From Nostoc linckia FACHB-104 (lineage in GTDB: Bacteria; Cyanobacteriota; Cyanobacteriia; Cyanobacteriales; Nostocaceae): a stretch of DNA of 64,000 nucleotides. The DNA lies in the NCBI RefSeq assembly GCF_014696615.1, contig NZ_JACJQJ010000006.1, positions 153,128-217,127 of the forward strand. Direction: 5' to 3'. This document shows, piece by piece, positions 1 to 7,975 of the stretch (its first letter is position 1; the number at the start of each line of letters is the position of its first letter). The notes below the pieces were generated by a model. That model had not been told where the DNA came from, made no database searches, and saw only the letters and a program-made list of their open reading frames with translations. The position numbers and the translations under genes are program-made.

Positions 1-80
1 GAGTTTTCTTGATTGCTAATGCTCTACTGTGTTATGGATTAGCTCGGTTAGCGTTAAAAAACGAAAGGCAAGTAGCTTAG
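1..80 (+). CDS. C-terminal end of an unidentified membrane protein (partial)
   Basis: The frame starting at base 3 is open from the window edge to a TAG at 78-80 and encodes 25 residues. They form a hydrophobic stretch (VFLIANALLCYGLARLAL) followed by a short charged tail, KNERQVA. This looks like a last transmembrane helix with a cytoplasmic end. The start lies outside the window and the family cannot be named. Confidence 0.5.
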   Translation, partial: VFLIANALLCYGLARLALKNERQVA

Positions 81-241
81 TTAATTAGCTGATATGTAGT
101 AGAGAAAATATTCTCTTATTCAAGCTATTCAGGCTCAAGGAGGATGAAAAAAGGGGATAAACAATTCAAAATTCACAATTATCCCCTATCTCCTCCGAAC
201 AAACACCAAACACCCAACACCAAATAACAATCAGCAATTAT

Positions 242-475
242 ATGAGTACTACAGTTACAGGCACTATTGAACACCGCGACATTGGTATGGGCGCTTGGGC
301 GCTAGTTACCGATGAAGGCATTACTTATGAACTTCCTAGAAGTGTAGATAAAAAATTATTAAAAGCAGGACAAAAAGCCAAAGTTACAGGCAAGGTGCGT
401 GAAGATATCATGACTACTGCCATGATTGGCCCTGTCCTGGAAGTAAAATCTTTTGATGTAATTAGTTCTGATTAG
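242..475 (+). CDS. Small conserved hypothetical protein, beta-rich
   Basis: The product has 77 residues, no signal peptide and no membrane segment. The alternation of short hydrophobic strands with Gly and charged turns (VTGTIEHRDIGMGAWALVTDEG, then KAGQKAKVTGKVRED) suggests a small OB-like barrel. No catalytic motif is visible. The ATG follows an A/C-rich stretch without a clear Shine-Dalgarno. Its last 14 bases overlap the 3' end of the convergent thioredoxin-fold gene. No function is assigned. Confidence 0.7.
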   Translation: MSTTVTGTIEHRDIGMGAWALVTDEGITYELPRSVDKKLLKAGQKAKVTGKVREDIMTTAMIGPVLEVKSFDVISSD

Positions 476-785
476 CTGCAGACGCTAAAACTTCTTGTAA
501 ACGGCTTCTAAATTCACCTTTGGGATGGCCTCCTTTAACCTCACCAATAATCTGGAACTCTCCTTCAGGAGAATCGCAGAGAATGTAGGTAGGCCATCCC
601 ATTTCTGATTTATCAGGATACTGAGTTAACAAAATCTTGCGATACTTGCGATAAGTAGCTGTATCCTGCATTTTGACATCAATGAATTGCAAACCGAGTT
701 CTTCAGCTACCTTTTGGTCATAAAATGACATTTTGTGGCAAATGCCGCATTCTTCCGAAGAGAACTTAATTACTGCTAAATTCAT
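462..785 (-). CDS. Thioredoxin-fold protein
   Basis: This 107-residue protein begins with a beta strand (LAVIKFSSEE) leading into a C-G-I-C motif, the CxxC position of thioredoxins. A central proline-containing turn (GWPTYILCD) stands where thioredoxins have the cis-Pro. It therefore probably acts as a cytoplasmic thiol-disulfide reductant or a redox-linked binding protein. The spacing from CGIC to the WPT turn is longer than in classical TrxA, so it belongs to a divergent thioredoxin-like family. The substrate is unknown. The gene is monocistronic and convergent with the preceding small gene. Confidence 0.75.
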   Translation of the reverse strand: MNLAVIKFSSEECGICHKMSFYDQKVAEELGLQFIDVKMQDTATYRKYRKILLTQYPDKSEMGWPTYILCDSPEGEFQIIGEVKGGHPKGEFRSRLQEVLASAANQN

Positions 786-1171
786 TTGACTGTGCGACTA
801 TTTTGAATATAGGCAAATCATTTTAGCAGAAAATGTTGAATCTCAGTAGCATGATGGGGCAAATAGTAATAAATACTAGCCTTGCTCAAGCTAAATTATA
901 GAAAAATAATTAAAAATTATGCCAATTTGGCAGAGATATTGTGGAATAACAATATGTACAAGCCTAATAACCCCTAAAAAGGTAGAAATTTAGTCAGGGA
1001 AAGGCATAACGAGTATCGAAAAATAATGATAAGATAGATGTAATTAACGGTGACAGCAAGATAAGCGATCGCTAAGACACAATATCAGAAATTAAATTTC
1101 ATAGCGCAGTTTTTGTGCTAGAATATATGCCTCATCAATTATCAGTGGGCAGCTAGAGGCAAATTATCTCC
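786..1171. other. Intergenic stretch, no gene seen
   Basis: AT-rich spacer between the thioredoxin-fold gene and the sRNA array. It has stops in all frames and one HIP1-type GCGATCGC site near 1067. I see no hairpin-plus-T terminator or sRNA copy here. Confidence 0.5.
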
Positions 1172-1227
1172 TCAGAAAACCCCTAGTATGAATGAGCCTA
1201 CCAGGGAAGTTAGTTATCAGGGTTCAT
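1172..1227 (-). ncRNA. nsiR1: NsiR1-type sRNA copy 1 (farthest from hetF)
   Basis: TCCGGA lies at 1263-1268. The conserved 5' block has one change (GATGAACC instead of GATGCACC). The terminator stem is CCCTGGTA/TACTAGGGG followed by TTTTC. The T tract is shorter than in other copies. Confidence 0.75.
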
Positions 1228-1302
1228 CTACCAATTTATTGTTCTTAATTAAAGCGCAATCTTCCGGAGGAATTTTGATAAAGGAAGATTGTTGTTTTTT
1301 CA

Positions 1303-1360
1303 ATAATAAAAAACCCTAGTAGGTATAAGCCTACCAGGGGAGTTAGTTATCAGGGTGCAT
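1303..1360 (-). ncRNA. nsiR1: NsiR1-type sRNA copy 2
   Basis: TCCGGA lies at 1395-1400, 35 bp upstream of the inferred start. The terminator hairpin is CCCCTGGTAGG/CCTACTAGGG with a T-rich tail. Confidence 0.8.
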
Positions 1361-1426
1361 CTACCATTTAATTCTTCCAGTGCAACTACTATAATCCGGA
1401 TAAATTTTTAACGTGATCGCTTGTTG

Positions 1427-1484
1427 AAAAACAAAAACCCCTAGAGGCTTTTGCCTAAAAGGGGAGTTAGTTATCAGGGTGCAT
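1427..1484 (-). ncRNA. nsiR1: NsiR1-type sRNA copy 3 with altered promoter box
   Basis: The RNA body and terminator (CCCCTTTTAGGC/GCCTCTAGGGG) are kept. The box at 1519-1524 reads TCTAGA instead of TCCGGA. Both changes preserve the palindrome, but the copy may have lost HetR-dependent expression. Confidence 0.72.
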
Positions 1485-1554
1485 CTACCATTCAACTTTT
1501 CTTGTGCAACTACCCTTGTCTAGACACTTTTTGATGGGATCGCTAATTATGGCT

Positions 1555-1613
1555 AAAAAATAAAAAACTCCACCGATTGTCATCAACCAGGGGAGTGAGT
1601 TATCAGGGTGCAT
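1555..1613 (-). ncRNA. nsiR1: NsiR1-type sRNA copy 4
   Basis: TCCGGA lies at 1648-1653. This copy belongs to the near-identical block of copies 4-7. The terminator is an ACTCC/GGAGT-based stem of about 12 bp with one mismatch, followed by TTTTTTATTTTTT. Confidence 0.82.
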
Positions 1614-1683
1614 CTACCACTTAACTCTTCTTGTGCAACTACCCTTATCCGGACACTTTTTGACGCGATCGCTAATTATGGCT

Positions 1684-1742
1684 AAAAAATAAAAAACTCC
1701 ACCGATTGCCATCAACCAGAGGAGTGAGTTATCAGGGTGCAT
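1684..1742 (-). ncRNA. nsiR1: NsiR1-type sRNA copy 5
   Basis: TCCGGA lies at 1777-1782. Nearly identical to copies 4 and 6 over the whole 129-bp unit, including the spacer. Confidence 0.82.
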
Positions 1743-1812
1743 CTACCACTTAACTCTTCTTGTGCAACTACCCTTGTCCGGACATTTTTTGACGCGATCG
1801 CTAATTATGGCT

Positions 1813-1871
1813 AAAAAATAAAAAACTCCACCGATTGTCATCAACCAGGGGAGTAAGTTATCAGGGTGCAT
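1813..1871 (-). ncRNA. nsiR1: NsiR1-type sRNA copy 6
   Basis: TCCGGA lies at 1906-1911. Nearly identical to copies 4 and 5, which points to recent tandem duplication of a 129-bp unit. Confidence 0.82.
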
Positions 1872-1940
1872 CTACCATTTAATTCTTCTTGTGCAACTAC
1901 CCTTGTCCGGACATTTTTTGACGCGATCGCTAATTATGGC

Positions 1941-1999
1941 TAAAAAATAAAAAACTCCACCGATTTGAATAATCAGAGGAGTGAGTTATCAGGGTGCAT
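1941..1999 (-). ncRNA. nsiR1: NsiR1-type sRNA copy 7
   Basis: TCCGGA lies at 2034-2039. It shares the promoter and 3' tail of copies 4-6, but the terminator loop sequence differs. Confidence 0.8.
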
Positions 2000-2075
2000 C
2001 TACCATTTAACTCTTCTTGTGCAGCTACCCCTATCCGGATAAATTTTTAACTTTATAGGTGGCTATTACGTAAAC

Positions 2076-2130
2076 ACAAAAAACCCCCAGTGGTGGCAGC
2101 CAACTAGGGGAGTGGATTATCAGGGTGCAT
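2076..2130 (-). ncRNA. nsiR1: NsiR1-type sRNA copy 8
   Basis: TCCGGA lies at 2165-2170. The terminator reads CTCCCCTAGTTGG...CCACTGGGGG followed by six T residues. Confidence 0.8.
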
Positions 2131-2203
2131 CTACCACTTAACTCTTCTTGTGCAGCTACCCTTATCCGGATAAATTTCTCATATAAGTGTATTAGTGTTT
2201 ACA

Positions 2204-2261
2204 ACAAAAAAATCCCCTAGTGGGTACCAACCAGCTAGGGGAGTCAGTTATCAGGGTGCAT
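2204..2261 (-). ncRNA. nsiR1: NsiR1-type sRNA copy 9
   Basis: TCCGGA lies at 2297-2302. The terminator stem is CCCCTAG...CTAGGGG followed by ATTTTTTT. Confidence 0.8.
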
Positions 2262-2336
2262 CTACCATTTAATTGTTCTAGAAGAAATAAGTAAGCTCCG
2301 GATGAAATTGTCACAATAGTGGCTGTCGATTTTTTC

Positions 2337-2391
2337 AAAAAAAAACCCAGTAGGTATAAGCCTACTAGGAGAGTTAGTTATCAGGGTGCAT
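2337..2391 (-). ncRNA. nsiR1: NsiR1-type sRNA copy 10
   Basis: TCCGGA lies at 2427-2432. The start block reads AGTAGATGCACC, and the terminator stem TAGTAGGC/GCCTACTA-type is weaker because of a CTCTCC 5' side. Confidence 0.75.
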
Positions 2392-2467
2392 CTACTATTT
2401 AATGGTTCTAGAAGAAATAAGTAAGCTCCGGATGAAATTATCACAAATAATGGCTATCTATTTTTTC

Positions 2468-2523
2468 AAAAAAACCCCCCAGTAAGTGTTAGCCTACCAG
2501 GGGAGTTAGTTATCAGGGTGCAT
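2468..2523 (-). ncRNA. nsiR1: NsiR1-type sRNA copy 11
   Basis: TCCGGA lies at 2559-2564. The terminator is CCCCTGGTAGGC...TTACTGGGGGG followed by seven T residues. Confidence 0.8.
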
Positions 2524-2607
2524 CTACCATTTAATTGTTCTCTAGATAACAAGTCTCATCCGGATAAAATTCACTATGTATTAACTTTATTGTGATTTGC
2601 CAAGGCG

Positions 2608-2662
2608 AAAAAAACCCCCAGTAAGTGTTAGCCTACCAGGGGAGTTAGTTATCAGGGTGCAT
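2608..2662 (-). ncRNA. nsiR1: NsiR1-type sRNA copy 12
   Basis: TCCGGA lies at 2698-2703. The body and hairpin match copy 11 almost exactly. Confidence 0.8.
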
Positions 2663-2737
2663 CTACCACTTCATTGTTCTTAGGCGAACTGTCAACCTCC
2701 GGATAAATTTACTAAAATGTGTATTTTAGTTGTGTGT

Positions 2738-2790
2738 CAAAACCAACCTAGAGGATGGTAGCCAACGAACCACAGAAAAGTGGTTTGATT
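2738..2790 (-). pseudogene. Decayed NsiR1 copy
   Basis: It sits in the 239-bp gap between copies 12 and 13, where one unit is missing from the spacing. On the minus strand it still shows GGTGGTAAATCAAACC in place of GTGGTAGATGCACCC. It also keeps GTTGGCTACCATCC...GGTTTTG, which resembles the 3' half of copy 8. The promoter box is reduced to TCCGAC (2820-2825) and the terminator stem is broken, so it is probably silent. Confidence 0.6.
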
Positions 2791-2846
2791 TACCACCTTC
2801 TCCAGTTAAGAATGTTTGTGTCGGAATAAGTTGATTCACCAACATA

Positions 2847-2901
2847 AAAAAATCCCCTAATAGGCATTCGCCTATTAGGGGAGTCGAAGATCAAGGTGCA
2901 T
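2847..2901 (-). ncRNA. nsiR1: NsiR1-type sRNA copy 13 (nearest hetF, most divergent)
   Basis: TCCGGA lies at 2937-2942. The terminator is a perfect 12-bp hairpin, CCCCTAATAGGC/GCCTATTAGGGG, followed by ATTTTTTT. The start block reads GATGCACCTTGATC. Lying about 300 bp from the hetF start codon, it is the copy most likely to overlap the hetF leader in antisense. Antisense repression of hetF by NsiR1 is known in Nostoc sp. PCC 7120. Confidence 0.8.
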
Positions 2902-2942
2902 CTACCAATAAACTGTTCTACCCAGATGTCAACTAATCCGGA

Positions 2943-3198
2943 TAAAGTTGTAAAAGCCTAAGGGACTGCCAACTTAAAAATATCCTATCGCCGTCTTAGC
3001 AGGTGATTGGGGAGAAAAAGACAAAGATGATCTGAGTAAATTGGATAATTTGTTTTCTAGAAGTCCCTAAAAAAAGCAAAATAACGAGCATTCAGAAACA
3101 TTCAGTGGGAAGATGCATCTAAGGTATCAGAAGAAGCGAAAAATCGACTTGAAACTTTCGCGTTTCAAACCTGATTTAGGAGGCGAAGAGGAGAAGTT
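2943..3198 (+). promoter_or_regulatory. hetF leader region
   Basis: This is 256 bp with no gene between the last sRNA promoter box and the hetF start. Purine-rich AGGAG (3179-3183) and GAGGAG (3188-3193) precede the GTG and can serve as ribosome binding site. If hetF transcription starts upstream of 2900, as in the known Nostoc case, its leader overlaps sRNA copy 13. The actual start is not visible from sequence. Confidence 0.5.
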
Positions 3199-5688
3199 GT
3201 GACCCAGGAATTTCACATTTCCGTAACCCCAGTAGGGCAAAATGACTACTTGGTGCGGACGGAACAAGTCGCGCCTGGGGTGCCATTAGCAGAAGAATTG
3301 GTGACTTGGCCTGTAGCTGATTGGTTAGCCGCTGCTGGGCATTTGATGAACGATCCGTTGATGTCAGTGTTGCAAGGAGATGCGATCGCCTTTGGCGGAC
3401 GTGAAAGCGACATTGCCAGAAACTCAGTCAATTTAGTAGCGTTGGGTCAGCAACTATATAATGCACTGTTTCAAGGCACTCTCAGAGATAGTTGGATTAC
3501 AGCACAAGGTATCGCCCAAAATCACCAGCAGGTGTTGCGTCTACGTCTGGGGTTAAAAGATACTAGGTTAGCGCGGCTACCGTGGGAAGTCATGCACGCA
3601 GGCGATCGCCCTCTCGCCACCGGGCCCTATGTCGCTTTTTCTCGTTACCAAAGTGGAATTCTGCCAGCATCTCGGTTGCCATCAAAAAACATACCTCAAC
3701 CCTTAGAAGAAGCTGGTATCAAAGTATTAATGGTGATTGCTTCACCTACAGATCAAGTCCGGTTGGATTTGCTCAAACATGAGGCTATTAAATTACAAGC
3801 TGAACTGCACCGTCATATACCACGCCCTGCAGAAGGTAGTAATTATCTGCCTGAGATTGAACTTACCTTACTGGACCAACCAGGGCGAGAAGAATTAACG
3901 CAAGCCCTAGAACAAGGGCGATATCATGTTCTACACTACTCCGGTCATAGCAACCTGGGAGCTAACGGTGGTGAAATTTATTTAGTTAGTAGCAGAACTG
4001 GCTTGACGGAAACCTTAAGTGGTGACGATCTCGCAGGTTTGCTCGTCAATAATAATATCCAAATGGCAGTATTTAACTCCTGTTTGGGAGCATACAGCGC
4101 TAACAGCGATACTGCTGAAGAAACCGGAGAACGTAATCTCACAGAAAGCCTAGTTAAACGCGGAATTAGAAGCGTCTTAGCAATGTCAGAACGTATTCCT
4201 GATGAAGTAGCGCTGACTTTGACACAATTGTTTTACCGCAACCTCAATCAAGGATATCCTGTAGATTTGTGCGTGAGTCGGGTACGCCAAGGGCTAATAT
4301 CTGCCTACGGTTCTCACCACATGTACTGGGCGTTACCAATTTTATATCTCCAGCCAGAATTTGATGGTTTTCTCAGCCCAGAAATTCCTGAGAGTGCAGA
4401 AGCACTCAATGAGTATAATCCAGCTTTAAGGGCAAATCCTGCAGCAATGTACTCTGATGTTGCAGATGAAACTGATATGTCTTTAATGGAGGATATGATC
4501 CCTTCGGGTTTAGCCCGTGACTCTTCAGGGCTAGACTGGCTTGGTGAAGATACTTGGGGCGATCTAGTTGATGAAATAGAGTACGATGATGACCCAAGCT
4601 ACGCAGAAGATTCTGCGCTAGTTTCAGATTTGTTTCGCCAACTAGATACCCAGAAAGGAACTTCTGAGCAATCATCTTCCATGACGGCAGAACTTGTACC
4701 GCAGTTGAATGACAATAGCCTGCGGGGAAGACAATTTTCTCAAGAATTGACTGCGTCAGATCAAGAAGCTAGCTTTTGGGAAGAAGAACCGGAAACATCA
4801 AATGAATCATCTACGAGTTTTGATGGTAATTGGAATAATAATTCTTATGGACGCTCACAACCATATTCTCCAAAACGCCGCCAGCGTCGGCATATTTGGC
4901 CGATTGTAGGAATGGTAGGAGCAAGCGCGATCGCAGTTTTTGTGGGTGTCAATTGGTGGCAAAATCATCAAGCTACAAAATTACCTCCCATACCACCAAT
5001 TCCTACCCAGTCAATCACAGCCCAACCTCCTGTAGATTTAAAGACGGCTGCAACTGGAATTGTGACTGCTACCGCTACGGAAAAATTGAGCCAAGGCGAC
5101 TTACAAGCAGGGCTAGAGGCTGTAGAAGAATTACTTAACCGTGGCGCGCTTCCTCCCGCGCAAGCAGCGTTAAATCTTGTACCAGCAAAGCAAGCTGATA
5201 ATCCATCTGTAAACTTTTTCAAAGGAAGATTAGCTTGGCAGTCTGTGCAGTTAAAAGATAAAAAATATAGTATTGATGATGCCCGCCGTTATTGGGAAAG
5301 TGCTGTAAAAGCAGACCCAGATTCGTTTGTATATAATAATGCCTTGGGATTTGCTTATTACGCCGAAGAAAACTTAAATCGAGCTAATGATTCTTGGTTT
5401 AAGGCTTTAAATTTAGCTCTCAAACAACAAACAACTACTAAAAATGCCGCGCCTAAAGATGCTTTGACTTCTTATGCTGGATTGGCTCTAGGACTTTATA
5501 AATCTGCATATAATCAACCAAATGATAAACAGTATCAATATATGAATGAAGCGCTGAAACTGCGCCAAATGGTGATTAAGGATGATCCGATAAATTTCCA
5601 GGTAAATAAATTAAGCCAAAATTGGTTGTGGACAGAAAAGGCTATTGCTGATTGGCGATCGCTACTGCAAGAAAAAGCCCAAAAATAA
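3199..5688 (+). CDS. hetF: HetF, CHAT-domain protease for heterocyst differentiation
   Basis: This 829-residue protein has an N-terminal CHAT (caspase-like) domain. The His region is VLHYSGHSN (His246 and His250; His250 is the usual caspase His) and the Cys is in VFNSCLGAYS (Cys295). An acidic low-complexity linker (about 380-560) leads to a single transmembrane helix at about 565-585 (WPIVGMVGASAIAVFVGV). A Pro-rich linker and a TPR-like helical domain (about 625-800, YNNALGFAYYAEENLNRAND) follow. HetF is needed for heterocyst differentiation and normal HetR levels in Nostoc. The GTG start is supported by GAGGAG just upstream. Position behind the NsiR1 array confirms the assignment and implies antisense control. 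Confidence 0.93.
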   Translation: MTQEFHISVTPVGQNDYLVRTEQVAPGVPLAEELVTWPVADWLAAAGHLMNDPLMSVLQGDAIAFGGRESDIARNSVNLVALGQQLYNALFQGTLRDSWITAQGIAQNHQQVLRLRLGLKDTRLARLPWEVMHAGDRPLATGPYVAFSRYQSGILPASRLPSKNIPQPLEEAGIKVLMVIASPTDQVRLDLLKHEAIKLQAELHRHIPRPAEGSNYLPEIELTLLDQPGREELTQALEQGRYHVLHYSGHSNLGANGGEIYLVSSRTGLTETLSGDDLAGLLVNNNIQMAVFNSCLGAYSANSDTAEETGERNLTESLVKRGIRSVLAMSERIPDEVALTLTQLFYRNLNQGYPVDLCVSRVRQGLISAYGSHHMYWALPILYLQPEFDGFLSPEIPESAEALNEYNPALRANPAAMYSDVADETDMSLMEDMIPSGLARDSSGLDWLGEDTWGDLVDEIEYDDDPSYAEDSALVSDLFRQLDTQKGTSEQSSSMTAELVPQLNDNSLRGRQFSQELTASDQEASFWEEEPETSNESSTSFDGNWNNNSYGRSQPYSPKRRQRRHIWPIVGMVGASAIAVFVGVNWWQNHQATKLPPIPPIPTQSITAQPPVDLKTAATGIVTATATEKLSQGDLQAGLEAVEELLNRGALPPAQAALNLVPAKQADNPSVNFFKGRLAWQSVQLKDKKYSIDDARRYWESAVKADPDSFVYNNALGFAYYAEENLNRANDSWFKALNLALKQQTTTKNAAPKDALTSYAGLALGLYKSAYNQPNDKQYQYMNEALKLRQMVIKDDPINFQVNKLSQNWLWTEKAIADWRSLLQEKAQK

Positions 5689-5775
5689 GAAGAACTTACA
5701 AATTGACTTTGGCTTTCACAAATTAAATAGGAATGCTATAGAGTTAAGAAGCTAATAATAAATATAGCTACCATT

Positions 5776-6759
5776 TTGCGAAATACTAAACCGATTATCA
5801 TCGCGCATAGAGGGGCTAGCGGCTATCGTCCCGAACATACATTAGCGGCTTATGAGTTAGCAATTGATTTAGGGGCTGACTATATTGAACCTGATTTAGT
5901 TGCTACTAAAGACGGGATATTAATTGCGCGTCACGAAAATGAAATTTCGGAAACTACTGATGTTGCTAGCCATACAGAATTTGCCCAACGCCAAACTACT
6001 AAAATCATTGATGGGGAAAGCAAAACAGGCTGGTTTACCGAAGACTTTACCCTAGCCGAACTCAAAACACTACGGGCAAAAGAGCGAATTCCCGAAGTGC
6101 GATCGCAAAATATAAAATATGATGGTTTATTTGAAATTCCTACACTGCAAGAAATCATTGATTTAGCTCAAGCTAAAAGTATTGCAGTTAATCGGACTAT
6201 TGGCATTTATCCAGAAACTAAGCACCCAACCTATTTTCAATCGATTGGTTTATCCCTAGAAGAACCGCTATTAAAAACTTTAGCAGCTAACGGTTATCAA
6301 GGTGCAAATACACCAGTTTTTATTCAGTCTTTTGAGGTCAGCAACCTCAAATATTTATCAACAAAAACTGATTTACCTTTGGTGCAATTAATTAATAATA
6401 CGGGTAAACCTTATGATTTTATCGTTAATGGTGATGAGCGCACATATAGCGATTTAATTACAGCCTCAAGTTTAAGAGAAATCGCTGAATATGCACAGGC
6501 GATAGGAATTCATAAAAATCTCCTTGTTCCTAGAGATAGCACAGGTAAATTATTGCCACCTACATCCTTAGCGAAAGATGCTCATGCAGCTTCTTTGCTG
6601 GTTCATGTTTGGACTTTTCGGAATGAAGATGTATTTTTACCTCTAGACTTTCAAGGTAATCCAAAACAAGAATATGAGCTATTTTTTAGCTTAGGAATTG
6701 ATGGCGTTTTTAGTGATTTTCCTGATATAGCTCATAAAATTTTGAATTTTGGATTTTAG
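5776..6759 (+). CDS. Glycerophosphodiester phosphodiesterase
   Basis: This 327-residue GDPD-family enzyme hydrolyses glycerophosphodiesters to glycerol-3-phosphate and an alcohol. Catalytic and metal residues are in place: HRGASG (His11, Arg12), IEPD (Glu38, Asp40) and the second His at ARHE (His53). The C-terminal VHVWTFRNED and DGVFSDFPD motifs are typical of the TIM-barrel end. It starts with TTG, no strong ribosome site is seen, and no export signal is present. The N-terminus begins exactly at the family's first strand, so the TTG is plausible. It follows hetF by 87 bp on the same strand and may be read through from it. Confidence 0.9.
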   Translation: MRNTKPIIIAHRGASGYRPEHTLAAYELAIDLGADYIEPDLVATKDGILIARHENEISETTDVASHTEFAQRQTTKIIDGESKTGWFTEDFTLAELKTLRAKERIPEVRSQNIKYDGLFEIPTLQEIIDLAQAKSIAVNRTIGIYPETKHPTYFQSIGLSLEEPLLKTLAANGYQGANTPVFIQSFEVSNLKYLSTKTDLPLVQLINNTGKPYDFIVNGDERTYSDLITASSLREIAEYAQAIGIHKNLLVPRDSTGKLLPPTSLAKDAHAASLLVHVWTFRNEDVFLPLDFQGNPKQEYELFFSLGIDGVFSDFPDIAHKILNFGF

Positions 6760-6810
6760 ATTTTGGGTAGTAAATCTCCATTTCTGTATGGGTTATGTAA
6801 AGGTTTTCTC

Positions 6811-7773
6811 CTAATGCCAAGAGCGATAAAATGTACTTTCTTGCCAGATTTGGGCAGTAAGTTGCTCAATTTCTGCTAATTGTTGATTATTTAAAGGTTG
6901 AAAAGAACGTGCTGCCTGAATATTTTCTTCTAACTGTTGCACGCTATCAGCCGGAATTACACAACAGTGAACACCTGGCTGAGACAAAGTATATCCTAAA
7001 GCTTGATTGATATTTTTTAAACCACCTGCTTGAAATAACTTGCCATAAGCGGGAACTTTCATGGCAATTACACCTATGTTTTTCTGTTTTGCTAATGGCA
7101 AAATTGCCGGAATAAATGATTGTGGATGATGATTTTCTACTGCATTTATCGGGATCAGTGTAGTATGAAATTGAAAGCGACGTAATCCTTCAGCAATAAT
7201 CTGTGTATCATGGTGTCCGGTAATGCCAACAAACCGCACAATTTTTTGCTGCATCGCTTCTTCTAAGGCTTTGCTCGCACCAGATTTACTAAATATTGTG
7301 TCAAGTTCATCGGCAAAAGACACATGATGCAGCTGCCATAAATCCAGATAATCAGTATTTAGGCGTTTTAGCGAACTCTCTAATTCTCGCCAGGCTCCAT
7401 CTCTGTCTCTTTTATCGGTTTTACTTGCTAAAAAAACTTTTGCTCGCTGAGGTGGTAACACTTTACCCAAATGAATTTCACTAGCGCCATAGCTACTGGC
7501 TGTATCAAAGTAACGAATACCAAGTTCGATCGCTTTTTCAATAATCGCCACAGCTTCCCGTTCGCGATCGCTTTTATCTAGGGGTGTATTTGTACCCGCA
7601 CCTCCCAACCCAAGAATCGGAACTTTTACGCCTGTGTTTCCTAGAAACCGTTCTGGCATTTTTGCTGATGGTGGTTGAGAGATTTTAGGAGTCAAAGCAT
7701 CAGCTTGTACAATACCGCTAGCTACAGCAACAGTAGTTAGCAAGAAATTCCGCCTTGTCTTTTTTCCTTTCAT
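6811..7773 (-). CDS. Aldo/keto reductase with Tat signal
   Basis: The 320-residue product begins with a twin-arginine signal (KTRRNFLLTTVAVASGIVQADA), so it is probably exported folded with its NADPH cofactor. The AKR barrel follows: GLGGAG, FDTASSYGASE (catalytic Asp and Tyr), VFLASKTDKRD (catalytic Lys), LDLWQLHHV (active-site His) and the cofactor-binding end VIPADSVQQLEEN. The natural substrate is not predictable. The gene is convergent with the GDPD gene and has no obvious operon partner. Confidence 0.88.
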   Translation of the reverse strand: MKGKKTRRNFLLTTVAVASGIVQADALTPKISQPPSAKMPERFLGNTGVKVPILGLGGAGTNTPLDKSDREREAVAIIEKAIELGIRYFDTASSYGASEIHLGKVLPPQRAKVFLASKTDKRDRDGAWRELESSLKRLNTDYLDLWQLHHVSFADELDTIFSKSGASKALEEAMQQKIVRFVGITGHHDTQIIAEGLRRFQFHTTLIPINAVENHHPQSFIPAILPLAKQKNIGVIAMKVPAYGKLFQAGGLKNINQALGYTLSQPGVHCCVIPADSVQQLEENIQAARSFQPLNNQQLAEIEQLTAQIWQESTFYRSWH

Positions 7774-7851
7774 TGCCCAATTTCAGGATAAAGTTTGGTT
7801 GCGAATTATGGAGATTGAAAAATCTTGTCAACACATCAATAATCTGTAAAG

Positions 7852-7920
7852 GCACAAGGCTTTGCGCCCCTACTCATGTATTTGTTGCATTCTCTTTTTA
7901 AACTCGTATTACTAGCCCAA
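7852..7920 (+). repeat. Dispersed repeat, copy A
   Basis: The block ACAAGGCTTTG ... TGTTGCATTCTCTTTTTAAA ... GTATTA.TAGCCC matches blocks at 18240-18300 (reverse) and 22413-22490. It lies upstream of the Tat aldo/keto reductase gene and 3' of the TetR gene. It encodes nothing. Confidence 0.6.
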
Positions 7921-7975
7921 ATAATACTGTCTCAGTTTTTCTGTATTTAGACTATTTTCATCTTACTGAGTATTT

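Larger units (their letters stand above)
1172..2942 (-). repeat. Tandem array of NsiR1-type sRNA genes (13 copies plus one decayed)
   Basis: A unit of about 124-139 bp is repeated head to tail. Read on the minus strand, each unit has a palindromic TCCGGA box, a T/A-rich -10-like hexamer, the conserved block GGTAGATGCACCCTGATAAC, then a GC-rich hairpin followed by a T run. Inferred 5' ends fall at 1227, 1360, 1484, 1613, 1742, 1871, 1999, 2130, 2261, 2391, 2523, 2662 and 2901. Gaps are 124-139 bp, except 239 bp before the last copy, where a decayed copy sits. Tandem NsiR1 genes upstream of hetF, driven by TCCGGA (DIF) promoters and made in heterocysts under HetR control, are known from Nostoc sp. 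PCC 7120. The identification here rests on location, layout, promoter box and about 60-nt size. Confidence 0.88.

Noticed and set aside
2262..2444. Open frame of 60 codons on the minus strand inside the sRNA array
   Set aside because: It runs through two NsiR1 units and their promoters. The frame is not kept in the neighbouring units.
1172..2942. CRISPR array
   Set aside because: Units are about 130 bp with conserved promoter and terminator parts, and spacers between copies 4-6 are identical. No short repeats with unique spacers.
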